Positions 1-8,642 of a stretch of 64,000 bases of DNA are shown piece by piece. Each line of letters begins with the position of its first letter. The stretch's first letter is position 1. The stretch is from Opitutaceae bacterium (lineage in GTDB: Bacteria > Verrucomicrobiota > Verrucomicrobiia > Opitutales > Opitutaceae), in contig JABTUS010000002.1 of assembly GCA_015075305.1 (NCBI GenBank), positions 186,001 to 250,000 of the forward strand. Direction: 5' to 3'. Both the position numbers and the translations under genes were made by a program. Under the pieces are notes generated by a model that was not told the origin of the DNA, did not search any database, and saw only the letters and a program-made list of their open reading frames with translations.

Positions 1-1
1 G

Positions 2-796
2 GACCCAATCATGGCCGTTGCTCAACGCCATGGCATCAAGGTACTTGAGGACTGTGCGCAGGCCAACGGCGGCTCATATCGGGGCCGCAGGCTTGGCTCG
101 ATTGGACACATGGCCATTTTCAGCCTTCAGCTTAACAAGAACATGACCTGCGGTGAAGGTGGTTTGATTGTCACCAACGACGACAAACTCTACGAACGCG
201 CCTTTTCAGCCCATGACATGGGCATGGTGCGCCGGAACGGACGCCTTGCCCAGCCTGAGGACTATGCGCTTTCCTGGGGCCAGGGCCGACGCATGAGCGA
301 ACTTTGCGGTGCCGTAGCTGGTGTGCAGCTGAAAAAACTGCCGGCTATCCTCGATCGGATGCGCAACTCGAAGCGTCGCATCAAAGCCGGACTCACCGGA
401 ACGGCTGGTTTGGCGTTCCGCAGGATTGTGGACGACAAGGGCGACACCGGTCCGTTTCTCATTCTGCTGCTGGAAAATGCCACAATCGCACAGGGCCTCC
501 TTGTCCAACTGCGGAGCAGCGGCTTTCACAATGCATTCCGCATCGCGGACTACGGCCTTCACATCTATTCGAACATCACCGCATTGGTGAAAAAAACTCC
601 ACTGTCCCCCGCCGGCAATCCTTGGTCGGCACCAGAGAATCGCTCGAGCGTTTACCAATACGCAAAGGGCGCGTGTCCTCTCAGTGACTCTCTCTTCGAA
701 AGATCAGTCCTGCTGCCCATTCCCTCCTGCCTCACAAGCGCCCAGGAAGACACCGCAATTGGGACAATAAAGAAGGCCCTCCGCACCAAGGCATAA
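2..796 (+). CDS. DegT/DnrJ/EryC1/StrS-family aminotransferase, 5'-truncated by the window edge
   Basis: The frame is open from base 2 and ends in TAA at 794-796, so this is the C-terminal 264 residues of a longer protein. The family makes amino sugars or acts as a related PLP enzyme in the cytoplasm. Visible family marks are the VLEDCAQANGG block (Asp that contacts the PLP ring nitrogen), then GSIGHMAIFSLQLNKNMTCGEGG, in which Lys46 of the fragment is the expected PLP Schiff-base lysine before the geGG loop. The rest is the small C-terminal domain and matches less obviously. A secreted glycosidase gene follows 22 bp later on the same strand. The in-frame ATG at base 11 is internal, because conserved residues lie directly after it and upstream sequence is missing. 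The specific sugar substrate cannot be told. Confidence 0.85.
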   Translation, partial: DPIMAVAQRHGIKVLEDCAQANGGSYRGRRLGSIGHMAIFSLQLNKNMTCGEGGLIVTNDDKLYERAFSAHDMGMVRRNGRLAQPEDYALSWGQGRRMSELCGAVAGVQLKKLPAILDRMRNSKRRIKAGLTGTAGLAFRRIVDDKGDTGPFLILLLENATIAQGLLVQLRSSGFHNAFRIADYGLHIYSNITALVKKTPLSPAGNPWSAPENRSSVYQYAKGACPLSDSLFERSVLLPIPSCLTSAQEDTAIGTIKKALRTKA

Positions 797-818
797 TCCG
801 CAGGAACGGGGGAACAGC

Positions 819-3617
819 GTGAATTTTCGTCCTGTTGAAATGCCAGGAGTGACATTGCGAACAAGCCTGCTCGTCCTGGCATTTGCCGTCTGTTCGACCA
901 TTATCGTTGGCCAGGATATGAACCTCGTCGTGAACGGCTCGTTTGAAGAGCGGGTTCACAATCTTCCCGCGGGATGGATGAATGAACTGGACGAGAAAGA
1001 CCAAGCCATAGCGACATGGAACATCGATGGCGGAGCCACGGGGAGCGGCAATTCAGTGAGGATCGACTGCACATCGTCCCCCATGCCAGGAACCAGCTAT
1101 GCGGCACTGCTGCAAAAGGGAATCGCGCTGATTGCCGGGCGGGAGTACACTCTGGTTTTCAAGGCCAGGAGTGCGGCAATCGCGGACAGCGCATTCTCCG
1201 TACAAGTAAAGGACACGCGCAATCTTTCGGTACCAGTCTTTCGGGCGATCGTAAGGGCAGGCACAGAGTGGAAGGAATTCCAGTTTGCATTCAAACCGGA
1301 CCGTGACATGTCGCGGGACAATTCGCTCCTGCAGTTCGTGCTGGCATCGACCGGCACGGTCTGGCTCGATGATGTTTCCCTGCAAAGCACATCGAATGCG
1401 GGTGCCAACGTGGTCGCTGCGCCAAGATTTCAGCCGCGGCTTGCCCGCACTGCCTCAAGAAACCTGATACCGAACGGCTCCTTCGAATGCGGAGGAGACG
1501 GCTGGCTGTCACTAGGCGAGGGACTGCCCTATGGGGGAAACGTTGCCGGCTTGTATGGCAATATTGAGACTGGTCGGTCCCCGGACGGTGCACACTCCTT
1601 TCGAATCGATCATGGGCCCGGTCTCACCCCCGAATCATACTTTGACTGTTTTCCACCACAATACATCCGGCAGCGCCGACTATTGGTCGCCAATCGCGGA
1701 TGGATGGACGTCGAGCCTGGACGCCCCTACACTCTCTCTGCTTTCATGAGATCCGATCGGCCCGGCACAAAGGGGGTCCTGCAGTTTGTCTTCAATGCGG
1801 ATGCAAATAAGTCAATGGAGCCTTTGACAAAGGAAGTGCTGCTCACTGGAGAGTGGCAGCGTTTCTCGTACACTGTGATCGCTCCGGCCGACAGCGTTTA
1901 TATAGCAGTCGGTGCAGACGTCCGCGATGCGGCCATGTCTGCAAACATCATGTTCTGGGTGGATGCCATCCAACTGGAAGCTGGCGAATCAATGAGTTCT
2001 TTTGAACCACGGAACCCCGTTGAATTCGGATTCAATTCAGAGAGATATGGAAATGTCTATTCTGCCGGGCCCTCGCCAACCATCCAGATTGTCGGTCACA
2101 ATACTTCCAGCGTTCCAAAGGAAATCACGTTCGACATCCAGTTGACGGACTACTGGGACCAGCATCTCCCCGCACGCACGATTGCTTTGACACTTCCAGC
2201 CAACGGAAGATCTGTCCTGCCGCTGCCGCTGAACCTTCCAACAGGCTACTATCGTGCGCAATTCTCCTGGAATTTGGACGGCCAGGCGCACATCCATGGG
2301 ATGCAGCTATCGGTCATTGAACCCTACAAGCATGACGATTCTCCATTCGGCCTGAACCATGGACCGACCACCTTGGAAGCCTGCCGCCAGATCAGGCAGG
2401 CGGGTGTGACCTGGATTCGGGATTGGGCGGTGAACTGGGAGTGGGCGGAACCCCAGCGGGGCAAACTCTCATTTGCCCCAATCGATCCACACCTGCAAAG
2501 GCTCCGAAAAGCAGGCATGAACATTCTGAGCCTGCTGCCGTCGAATCCCTCAACAAGTTGGTCTACAACAGCCCCGGATTCCGTGCCAAACAAATCCTGG
2601 TATAGATTGGCCTACGCACCCAAGGATCCAGGACTGCTGTTTGATTTCGTCGCAAAAGCCGCATCGCATTACAAGGGTTTGGTGACATACTGGGAGTTTC
2701 TCAATGAACCGTTATGGGTTCCGGATTTCTGCCTGCCGAAAAAGGGAGGCTATACAATCGAAACCTACATCGGTCTCCTAAAGGGCGCAGCGAAAGCCAT
2801 TCGGTCTTCAAATCCCGATGCAAAAGTCCTGGGTGGTCTGGCAATCCAGCCAGAGATAACCTTCGGCGATGAATTCATCAAGGCTGGCGGTCTTGACTTC
2901 GTCGATATTTTCAATCTCCACCCCTATGCGGGCACGCGCGAACCGGAGTCGTTCATCCCAAATATGGAGCGCATATGGCGCGTGATGGATGAATTTGGCA
3001 TTCGGAAAACGATCTGGGCGACAGAGGCCGCCTACTACGGAATAGATGAATTCCCCTATCTGCCCTGGAGCCCGCCAGTAAACCAGTTCGCTGCCAATCG
3101 ACTCCTAAAGAGCGAGCGACAGGCCGGTGACTATATCGTGCGGTTTTCAACAATCATGCTTTCATACGGTGTGGAAAAGATCTTCTGGCACGAACCGATC
3201 GCCGATGACGCCAACAAGGGGGTCACGGATATCGAAAATCCTTTTGTGGCACCGGGCGGATTTCTCCGCAAGGCATGCGTGGCGCTCTCCGCCTTCACAA
3301 ACTTGCTTGGGCCAAAACCGGCATTTGGCGGGAGACTTCAAGTTCCGAAGCAGGTTTCGGGACAGGGTACAGACAACGTCCATGGCTATGCCTTCGCGAA
3401 CGGCGAATCCTCAATCTTGATTGCCTGGGCCACCGAGAAACGAGGCGAAGCGAATTGGACGATTCATCCCCCCGCACATTCAATGGTCAGAAGCGTAACG
3501 GGCGCCCTTCTGGAAGGCAGCGGAATCAGGCTGTCGGAATCACCTGTCTATATTCAAAGCAATAGCCTCACTCCAGGAGAACTCGCCCGGCAATGTGTTC
3601 TCACCGCGCTCCAGTAG
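819..3617 (+). CDS. Secreted glycoside hydrolase (clan-A-like TIM barrel) with N-terminal carbohydrate-binding modules
   Basis: 932 residues. A signal peptide (TSLLVLAFAVCSTIIVGQ) starts the protein; ATG at 840 is an alternative start. Residues about 30-190 and 210-400 look like two CBM4/9-type jelly-roll modules, each beginning with an (L/V)(V/I)NGSFE motif. Residues about 500-840 form a (beta/alpha)8 barrel: FGLNHGPTTLEACRQIRQAG start, FLNEPL with Glu630 as likely acid/base, and WATEAAYYG with Glu736 as likely nucleophile. These NEP and xxxTE features fit retaining clan GH-A enzymes such as GH39 or GH5-like families; I cannot assign the family number or substrate. The C-terminal 90 residues look like a beta domain. 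It sits between an aminotransferase and a PVC dehydrogenase on the same strand. Confidence 0.8.
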   Translation: MNFRPVEMPGVTLRTSLLVLAFAVCSTIIVGQDMNLVVNGSFEERVHNLPAGWMNELDEKDQAIATWNIDGGATGSGNSVRIDCTSSPMPGTSYAALLQKGIALIAGREYTLVFKARSAAIADSAFSVQVKDTRNLSVPVFRAIVRAGTEWKEFQFAFKPDRDMSRDNSLLQFVLASTGTVWLDDVSLQSTSNAGANVVAAPRFQPRLARTASRNLIPNGSFECGGDGWLSLGEGLPYGGNVAGLYGNIETGRSPDGAHSFRIDHGPGLTPESYFDCFPPQYIRQRRLLVANRGWMDVEPGRPYTLSAFMRSDRPGTKGVLQFVFNADANKSMEPLTKEVLLTGEWQRFSYTVIAPADSVYIAVGADVRDAAMSANIMFWVDAIQLEAGESMSSFEPRNPVEFGFNSERYGNVYSAGPSPTIQIVGHNTSSVPKEITFDIQLTDYWDQHLPARTIALTLPANGRSVLPLPLNLPTGYYRAQFSWNLDGQAHIHGMQLSVIEPYKHDDSPFGLNHGPTTLEACRQIRQAGVTWIRDWAVNWEWAEPQRGKLSFAPIDPHLQRLRKAGMNILSLLPSNPSTSWSTTAPDSVPNKSWYRLAYAPKDPGLLFDFVAKAASHYKGLVTYWEFLNEPLWVPDFCLPKKGGYTIETYIGLLKGAAKAIRSSNPDAKVLGGLAIQPEITFGDEFIKAGGLDFVDIFNLHPYAGTREPESFIPNMERIWRVMDEFGIRKTIWATEAAYYGIDEFPYLPWSPPVNQFAANRLLKSERQAGDYIVRFSTIMLSYGVEKIFWHEPIADDANKGVTDIENPFVAPGGFLRKACVALSAFTNLLGPKPAFGGRLQVPKQVSGQGTDNVHGYAFANGESSILIAWATEKRGEANWTIHPPAHSMVRSVTGALLEGSGIRLSESPVYIQSNSLTPGELARQCVLTALQ

Positions 3618-3724
3618 TTCTCATGGCGAGCACTCATCTCCAGCCAAGGATCAGTCACTTCCTCTCAATCTGTCCATCCAGGCAGCACAATCTACATTGC
3701 TGAATGTCGACGCTGGTTCGAATT

Positions 3725-6427
3725 ATGACCATGAGGCACCTCTTACCCTGGTTCTCTTCAATTGCCGCTTTAATGGTGGCACCGTGTATCGCGCGCAACG
3801 AGACTCCTCCAACTCCACAGGCAACGACGATATCTGAAGGTGACAAGGTCAAGTCACCGGGTAGTCAGGACAAGGAGTGGTGGAAGAACACTGGCCACCC
3901 CAAAGGGCAGTGGTGGCTAACCTATCCCGGATATGAACCCGAAGAGGCCAGAAAGATCTGGGCACGCGTTGGAATTCCGCCTGCACCTGTACTTTCTGCC
4001 GAGGACGCCCTGAAGACGTTTCAGGTCGACCAGGGATTTCGAGTGGAGTTGGTTGCCTGCGAGCCCATGGTGATTCGTCCGGTTTTCATGAGATTTGATG
4101 AAGCTGGCCGTCTTTGGGTCGCAGAAATGCCGGGATATATGCGGGATGTTGCCGGCACGGGGGAGGATGCCCCAACCGGCCGAATAGTGGTGCTGGAGGA
4201 CCTGAATGAAGATGGGCGCATGGACAAGTCGACCGTGTTTCTGGACAAGCTGGTGATGCCACGCACCCTGGCTTTTGTTCCCGGCGGCGTTCTCGTGGTT
4301 GAACCACCCAGGATTTGGTATGCCCAGGACAAGGATGGCGATCTTGTCGCTGACGAACGAATCGTTGTCGCGGAACACTATGGAGAACGCGGCAATCCCG
4401 AACACTCCGCGAATGGGCTCCTGCCAGCAATGGACAACTGGATGTATTCGGCAAAGAGCGCGGAGCGCCATCGATTCTCCGGTGGCCAGCTCATATCCGA
4501 GCCAACTCTCTTTCGTGGACAATGGGGTATCGCACAAGACGATGCGGGTCGACTTTACTACAACTACAATGCCTCACCGCTCCACGCGGACATGGTGCCC
4601 GGCGAATATTTTCTACCTGTCGAGGGGATGGACCTCTCTCAATCGCGGAATCTGAGGGGACCCATGCTGGTGAATGCATCATTGGTGGATGACAATTCAG
4701 TCTATCCGGTTCGGGTCACCCCATTGGTCACGCTAGGAGCATCCGACCTCAGACCCGACGGAACGTTGAAACACTTTACAGCAGCTTCGGCTCCGCATGT
4801 CTATCGCGCGTCATTGTACCCCGAAGACTACCGGGGCAGTGTGTTTGTGGCCGATCCCGTCGGCAATCTGGTGAAGCGCTTCAAGCTTGAGTGGCGTGGC
4901 GGCCAGCCAAAGGCGCTCGCGACGGGTCATCAGCGGGAATTTCTGGCCTCAAGCGACGAACGTTTTCGCCCTGTATTCATGGAAACAGGACCTGAGGGGG
5001 CCCTGTACGTAGCCGACATGTATACGGGAATCGTAGAGCACAAACGATATGTAACCGAATATCTGCGGGAACAGATCCTCAGCAGAGAAATTGGCGCCTT
5101 CGCGCCAACGGGGCGAATCTATCGCATAGTTCCCACACAGGCCCGGGCACCCAAACCAACGAAGCTCGATCATGCTTCTCCTGAGCAATTGGTTCGGCAG
5201 CTTTCGTCGGACAATGGCTGGGTCAGAGATACGGCACAACGACTGCTGGTGCAGGGAAAACCTCATCAAGTGGTTTCCATGCTTCGCGCGATGGCAAAGG
5301 AGGATTCCAACGCCCTCGGCCGTTTGCACGCACTTTGGACCCTCGCCGGTCTGAACGAAATCGATATCCCTGCATGCGAAATTGCATCGCACGACGTTCA
5401 TCCTTGGATTCGATGTGCGGCATTGCGAGTGAGTGAAACTCTTTCCACCACAATGCATCCTTCGTTGATGGATTTGTATCGTCGGATCTCGTCGGATCCA
5501 GACATCGAGGTACGACTGCAACTTGTTCTAACGTTGGGTGCGGTACGCACTCCAATGGCTCTGCAGCTCATGATTGATATGCTTGAGAAGGAAAGCGACA
5601 TGCGGATGGTGAGTGCCGCGGCGGCAGGCATGATATCGGCTCCGATCGAGGCAATACGCGAGCTCATGATGCTTTCCGGTTGGGAACAGGAAACTGAACT
5701 GCGCCATGTGTTGCTCGAGCAGCTTGGACTGATTGTCATGCAGCGTCGAAACGCCTCCATGGTGTCGGCCGTCTTCAGCATCCTGAGTCACAAGGCTGCT
5801 ACGGACTGGCGTGTCAAAGCTGTGCTTCAGGGGCTTGCGTTCAAGGCTGCGAGCGGATCAAGATTGGAATTGCCGGAAGAGCCACGATTGTTTTCTTCGA
5901 TGCGAGGGACTGGGGGCGAATCGGTTGACAAGTTGCTGGCGGATCTCTCCGCGAAATTGACCTGGCCGGGAGACCCCTCGCAAAAGGCTCCAACCCTTCG
6001 CCCTCTGACCCCATCAGAGCAGACATTATTCGAAATCGGGCGCGAACACTATACATCAATCTGTGCCGCCTGCCATCAATCAAACGGACAAGGGCTGAAT
6101 GGTGTGGCTCCAACACTTGTAAGATCGGAGTGGGTCACCAATTCACACGAACTCCCAATCAATATTATCCTGCATGGCGTGAGCGGGCCAATCGAAGTCA
6201 GCGGGGAAAAGTGGAACATGGTGATGCCCGGACTCGGTTCAACTGGCGCGCAGCTTGACGATGAAAAAATCGCGGGAATAGTAACCTATATTCGCCGTCA
6301 GTGGGGTAATATGGATTCACCTGTTTCTCCGGCTGAAGTTGCCCGGATACGCGCGAAATCGCGCAACAGGACTGCGCCGTGGACCGCCGTCGAGCTGATC
6401 AATCTTCAAAAGCCCAACCCCCTTTAA
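3725..6427 (+). CDS. PVC-type membrane-bound dehydrogenase with HEAT repeats and C-terminal cytochrome c
   Basis: About 900 residues with a signal peptide (RHLLPWFSSIAALMVAPCIA); in-frame ATGs exist at 3704, 3725 and 3731, and 3725 gives the neatest signal peptide. Domains in order: a beta-propeller dehydrogenase domain of the Pirellula/Verrucomicrobium type (residues about 80-450; blocks such as MRFDEAGRLWVAEMPGY and GPEGALYVADMY), HEAT-like helical repeats (about 490-690), and a class I cytochrome c domain with CAACH at about residue 780 and a later Met ligand candidate in the VMPGLGS segment. These proteins are exported and are thought to oxidise sugars or similar substrates, but most are uncharacterised. 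It is followed 81 bp later by a ceramidase-like gene. Confident of family, not of substrate. Confidence 0.88.
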   Translation: MTMRHLLPWFSSIAALMVAPCIARNETPPTPQATTISEGDKVKSPGSQDKEWWKNTGHPKGQWWLTYPGYEPEEARKIWARVGIPPAPVLSAEDALKTFQVDQGFRVELVACEPMVIRPVFMRFDEAGRLWVAEMPGYMRDVAGTGEDAPTGRIVVLEDLNEDGRMDKSTVFLDKLVMPRTLAFVPGGVLVVEPPRIWYAQDKDGDLVADERIVVAEHYGERGNPEHSANGLLPAMDNWMYSAKSAERHRFSGGQLISEPTLFRGQWGIAQDDAGRLYYNYNASPLHADMVPGEYFLPVEGMDLSQSRNLRGPMLVNASLVDDNSVYPVRVTPLVTLGASDLRPDGTLKHFTAASAPHVYRASLYPEDYRGSVFVADPVGNLVKRFKLEWRGGQPKALATGHQREFLASSDERFRPVFMETGPEGALYVADMYTGIVEHKRYVTEYLREQILSREIGAFAPTGRIYRIVPTQARAPKPTKLDHASPEQLVRQLSSDNGWVRDTAQRLLVQGKPHQVVSMLRAMAKEDSNALGRLHALWTLAGLNEIDIPACEIASHDVHPWIRCAALRVSETLSTTMHPSLMDLYRRISSDPDIEVRLQLVLTLGAVRTPMALQLMIDMLEKESDMRMVSAAAAGMISAPIEAIRELMMLSGWEQETELRHVLLEQLGLIVMQRRNASMVSAVFSILSHKAATDWRVKAVLQGLAFKAASGSRLELPEEPRLFSSMRGTGGESVDKLLADLSAKLTWPGDPSQKAPTLRPLTPSEQTLFEIGREHYTSICAACHQSNGQGLNGVAPTLVRSEWVTNSHELPINIILHGVSGPIEVSGEKWNMVMPGLGSTGAQLDDEKIAGIVTYIRRQWGNMDSPVSPAEVARIRAKSRNRTAPWTAVELINLQKPNPL

Positions 6428-6508
6428 GCAATCCCGCTTCAATAGTCTCACTCATCATAACGCACCTATCCTCGAGTTTGAGGCTCCGTATTCAAAGTCA
6501 TTTATCAT

Positions 6509-7861
6509 ATGACATCGATTTCATTCTCGGTGTTTTCAAGAGCTCCTGCGCTCCTGATGCCATGCTTGCAACGCGGCGCTGCTTGGGCGCTGCTGCTATT
6601 GCTGGTGTGCACCCGAATGCCTGGTGAAGCCTTTCGGGCGGGGGTGGCGAGAGTGGATGTGACGCCAACCGAATCCAAGCAGCTACTCGGTTATTCCGCA
6701 CGAAAATCTACAGGCATACACGATCGACTCCATCATCGTGTGTTGGTGCTGCACGACGGCTCGACGGAAATTGTCATCGTTTCATCGGATTTCTGCCTGA
6801 TTGCTCCGTCCTTCTACGACCAGGTGGCTGCTCGACTGGAAAGAGAACAAGGCATTCCGCGCATCAATTTCTGGTGGACATTGACACACACCCATTCAGC
6901 CCCGGAGGTGGGTGGTCCCGGACTGCCGGAACAATTCCTGGGACATCGCTACCGGCATCCCGTGGATACAGCCTACGCGGATTTTGTGGAAAGCACTTTA
7001 TTGAATGCGATAGCAGAGGCGCGGAAGCGGCTTGCACCCGCAAAATTGGGTGTTGGATGGGGATACTCCCGTGCGAATATCAATCGTCGGGCAAGGGATC
7101 TGGGTGGGCGCACATCACTGGGGATGAATCCGGACGGAGCGGTGGATAGGAGAATTGGTCTGATCCGAATGGAAAAGGTTGATGGAACCCTTCTGGCACT
7201 GCTGGCAAACTATCCGATCCATGGAACTGTGATGGGGCAGGAGAATCTATTGATCAGTGGGGACGCCCCGGGAACAGTGGCCAACTATGTTGAAGAGAGG
7301 ACCGGAGCAACGATGCTGTTCATCAACGGAGCTGCCGGCAACCTGGCTCCCATCTACAGCGTATATCCTTCCCCGTCAGCCGGGAGACTTGGTCAATTTC
7401 GAGTGTTGCTGGGGGACAAGATCATCGAAGCAAACAACAGAATTGGAGGCATGACTGGCAGAGTGACGTTGAAAGCTGATGAGCTGATTGTCGAAACTCC
7501 CATGAAGGAGGGATTGGCCTGGCCCGAGAGTCTGAAGAGCTACGCAAGACTGCGACCCGACGGCAACACGGCCGTGAAGGTGCCGGTGCGATTCTTGAGA
7601 ATCAATGACGAGATTGCGATCTGGGCGGCGCCATTGGAGCTGTTCTGCGAGATCTCGAACGCCGTCAGGGATCAGTCTCCATTCCCCTACACATTCTATT
7701 TTGGGTACACAAATGGCTGGCTTGGGTACTTGCTCACCGCGGACGAATTATCGATGGGCGGATATGAACCAACGGTATCTCCGTTCACAGCGGCAGCTGA
7801 GGAAGACCTGCGCGAAGCCGTTTCCGGCCATCTCAATGGAGGTTTGATTTCTAGCCGCTGA
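6509..7861 (+). CDS. Neutral/alkaline ceramidase-like hydrolase (PF04734 N-terminal domain type)
   Basis: 450 residues with an N-terminal hydrophobic export signal (GAAWALLLLLVCTRMPGEA). The start of the mature protein, FRAGVARVDVTPTES, and the block LTHTHSAPEVGG are typical of the neutral ceramidase fold; the His residues in THTHS and in YPIHGTVMG correspond to the Zn ligands of the family, and DAPG and NGAAGNLAP follow the expected order. It lacks the C-terminal immunoglobulin-like domain of full-length (about 650-residue) ceramidases, which is common for bacterial relatives found in polysaccharide loci. Whether it cleaves N-acyl sphingolipids or another amide or ester is unknown. It is the last gene before a 780-bp non-coding stretch. 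Confidence 0.82.
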   Translation: MTSISFSVFSRAPALLMPCLQRGAAWALLLLLVCTRMPGEAFRAGVARVDVTPTESKQLLGYSARKSTGIHDRLHHRVLVLHDGSTEIVIVSSDFCLIAPSFYDQVAARLEREQGIPRINFWWTLTHTHSAPEVGGPGLPEQFLGHRYRHPVDTAYADFVESTLLNAIAEARKRLAPAKLGVGWGYSRANINRRARDLGGRTSLGMNPDGAVDRRIGLIRMEKVDGTLLALLANYPIHGTVMGQENLLISGDAPGTVANYVEERTGATMLFINGAAGNLAPIYSVYPSPSAGRLGQFRVLLGDKIIEANNRIGGMTGRVTLKADELIVETPMKEGLAWPESLKSYARLRPDGNTAVKVPVRFLRINDEIAIWAAPLELFCEISNAVRDQSPFPYTFYFGYTNGWLGYLLTADELSMGGYEPTVSPFTAAAEEDLREAVSGHLNGGLISSR

Positions 7862-8113
7862 TTTCGAGTCGAATCCTGGCGATCGCGGACTGCTGCGATT
7901 GGATATGGGATTCCGGGCATCCCACGGATTAGTTTGCTGGAAGCACGTGCGAATTGGCCGAAAGATCCGGAAGTGGAAGGGGTATGATTAGCAGTCGGGT
8001 GCGAAAACAAAAGTCACGGAGAGAGGAAGAACCGCAACCTGTCCAACCGAGGATTCGACGAAAGGAAAACCCGCCCACGAGCGAAGGCGGGGGCTTTTCA
8101 AGGCAGTGAGGCG
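7862..8113. other. Intergenic stretch without a convincing gene
   Basis: No reading frame here shows family resemblance or good coding character. It leads into a hairpin at 8066-8098 and then transposase debris, so it is probably decayed mobile-element flank. Confidence 0.5.
8066..8098. terminator. Candidate bidirectional rho-independent terminator
   Basis: A stem of CCCGCC (8070-8075) and GGCGGG (8086-8091) with a 10-nt loop is flanked by AAAA on the left and GGCTTTT on the right. Read on the minus strand the stem is followed by TTTTCCTTT, a better terminator tail than on the plus strand. It lies about 200 bp after the ceramidase-like gene and just before the transposase remnant, so it may have belonged to the lost element. 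Confidence 0.45.
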
Positions 8114-8320
8114 ATGGGCATCGGCAAGAACGAACGTGCCAGCAAACCCCGGGACAGTCGCGGCGGTTGCTACGTCCGCAGGCTGAAGAGTCAGATCGGT
8201 ACCCTCGAACTGCGAGTGCCGTACGACCGTGGCAGGCTGTATTCCGCGAAGGAGTCCGCCCGTTTCCGGCGCCGCGAGAAAGTGCTGCTGCTCGCAATGC
8301 CCGAATCTTCCGCAGAAACG
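8114..8320 (+). pseudogene. IS256 (Mutator)-family transposase fragment
   Basis: The frame contains, between about 8156 and 8303, a stretch reading RGGCYVRRLKSQIGTLELRVP and then RRREKVLLLAMPE. This matches the conserved N-terminal region of IS256/Mutator transposases (G-Y-R-L-T-IGTLELRVPRDR ... F-YQRREKALLLALxEMY). Homology stops after about 50 residues; the frame then runs on as non-homologous sequence, and the catalytic DDE part is absent. It is a dead remnant. Part of the family motif order is visible directly; the family name rests on memory of the motif. Confidence 0.6.
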
Positions 8321-8322
8321 AA

Positions 8323-8445
8323 TCACTGCTCGGCCTGGCTCGCATCATTCTCTTGTTGGTCGCGGACGCAGCTTTCCAGTTTGGCCAGCGTCTCATCGAA
8401 TGATCCAGCCTCTGGCCGCCGGTGATCTGTGAGATATTAGTGTCA
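8323..8445 (-). pseudogene. Possible C-terminal remnant of an unidentified gene
   Basis: On the minus strand a frame ending in TGA at 8323-8325 reads RRPEAGSFDETLAKLESC then VRDQQENDASQAEQ, an amphipathic helical tail that looks protein-like and has no start codon in reach. It overlaps the far end of the transposase fragment on the other strand. Short inverted hexamers TGTCAG (about 8442) and CTGACA (about 8484) lie next to it and could be worn element ends. Origin unknown. Confidence 0.25.
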
Positions 8446-8642
8446 GAAATTGAGCGCCTAGATGTAGCGAGCTATCCGTGAACCTGACATGCTTCGCGTG
8501 CTTTCAAGGTTCTATCGATGTCGTGGCTGATCGGCCCATTTTGCGGTCGGCTCACGATTAATGGTTTCTCCACCTCCTATCCAAATCCCGAACGGGAATC
8601 TTGGTCACCTCCCATTAAAGATTTTTCCACCTCATTGCCTCC

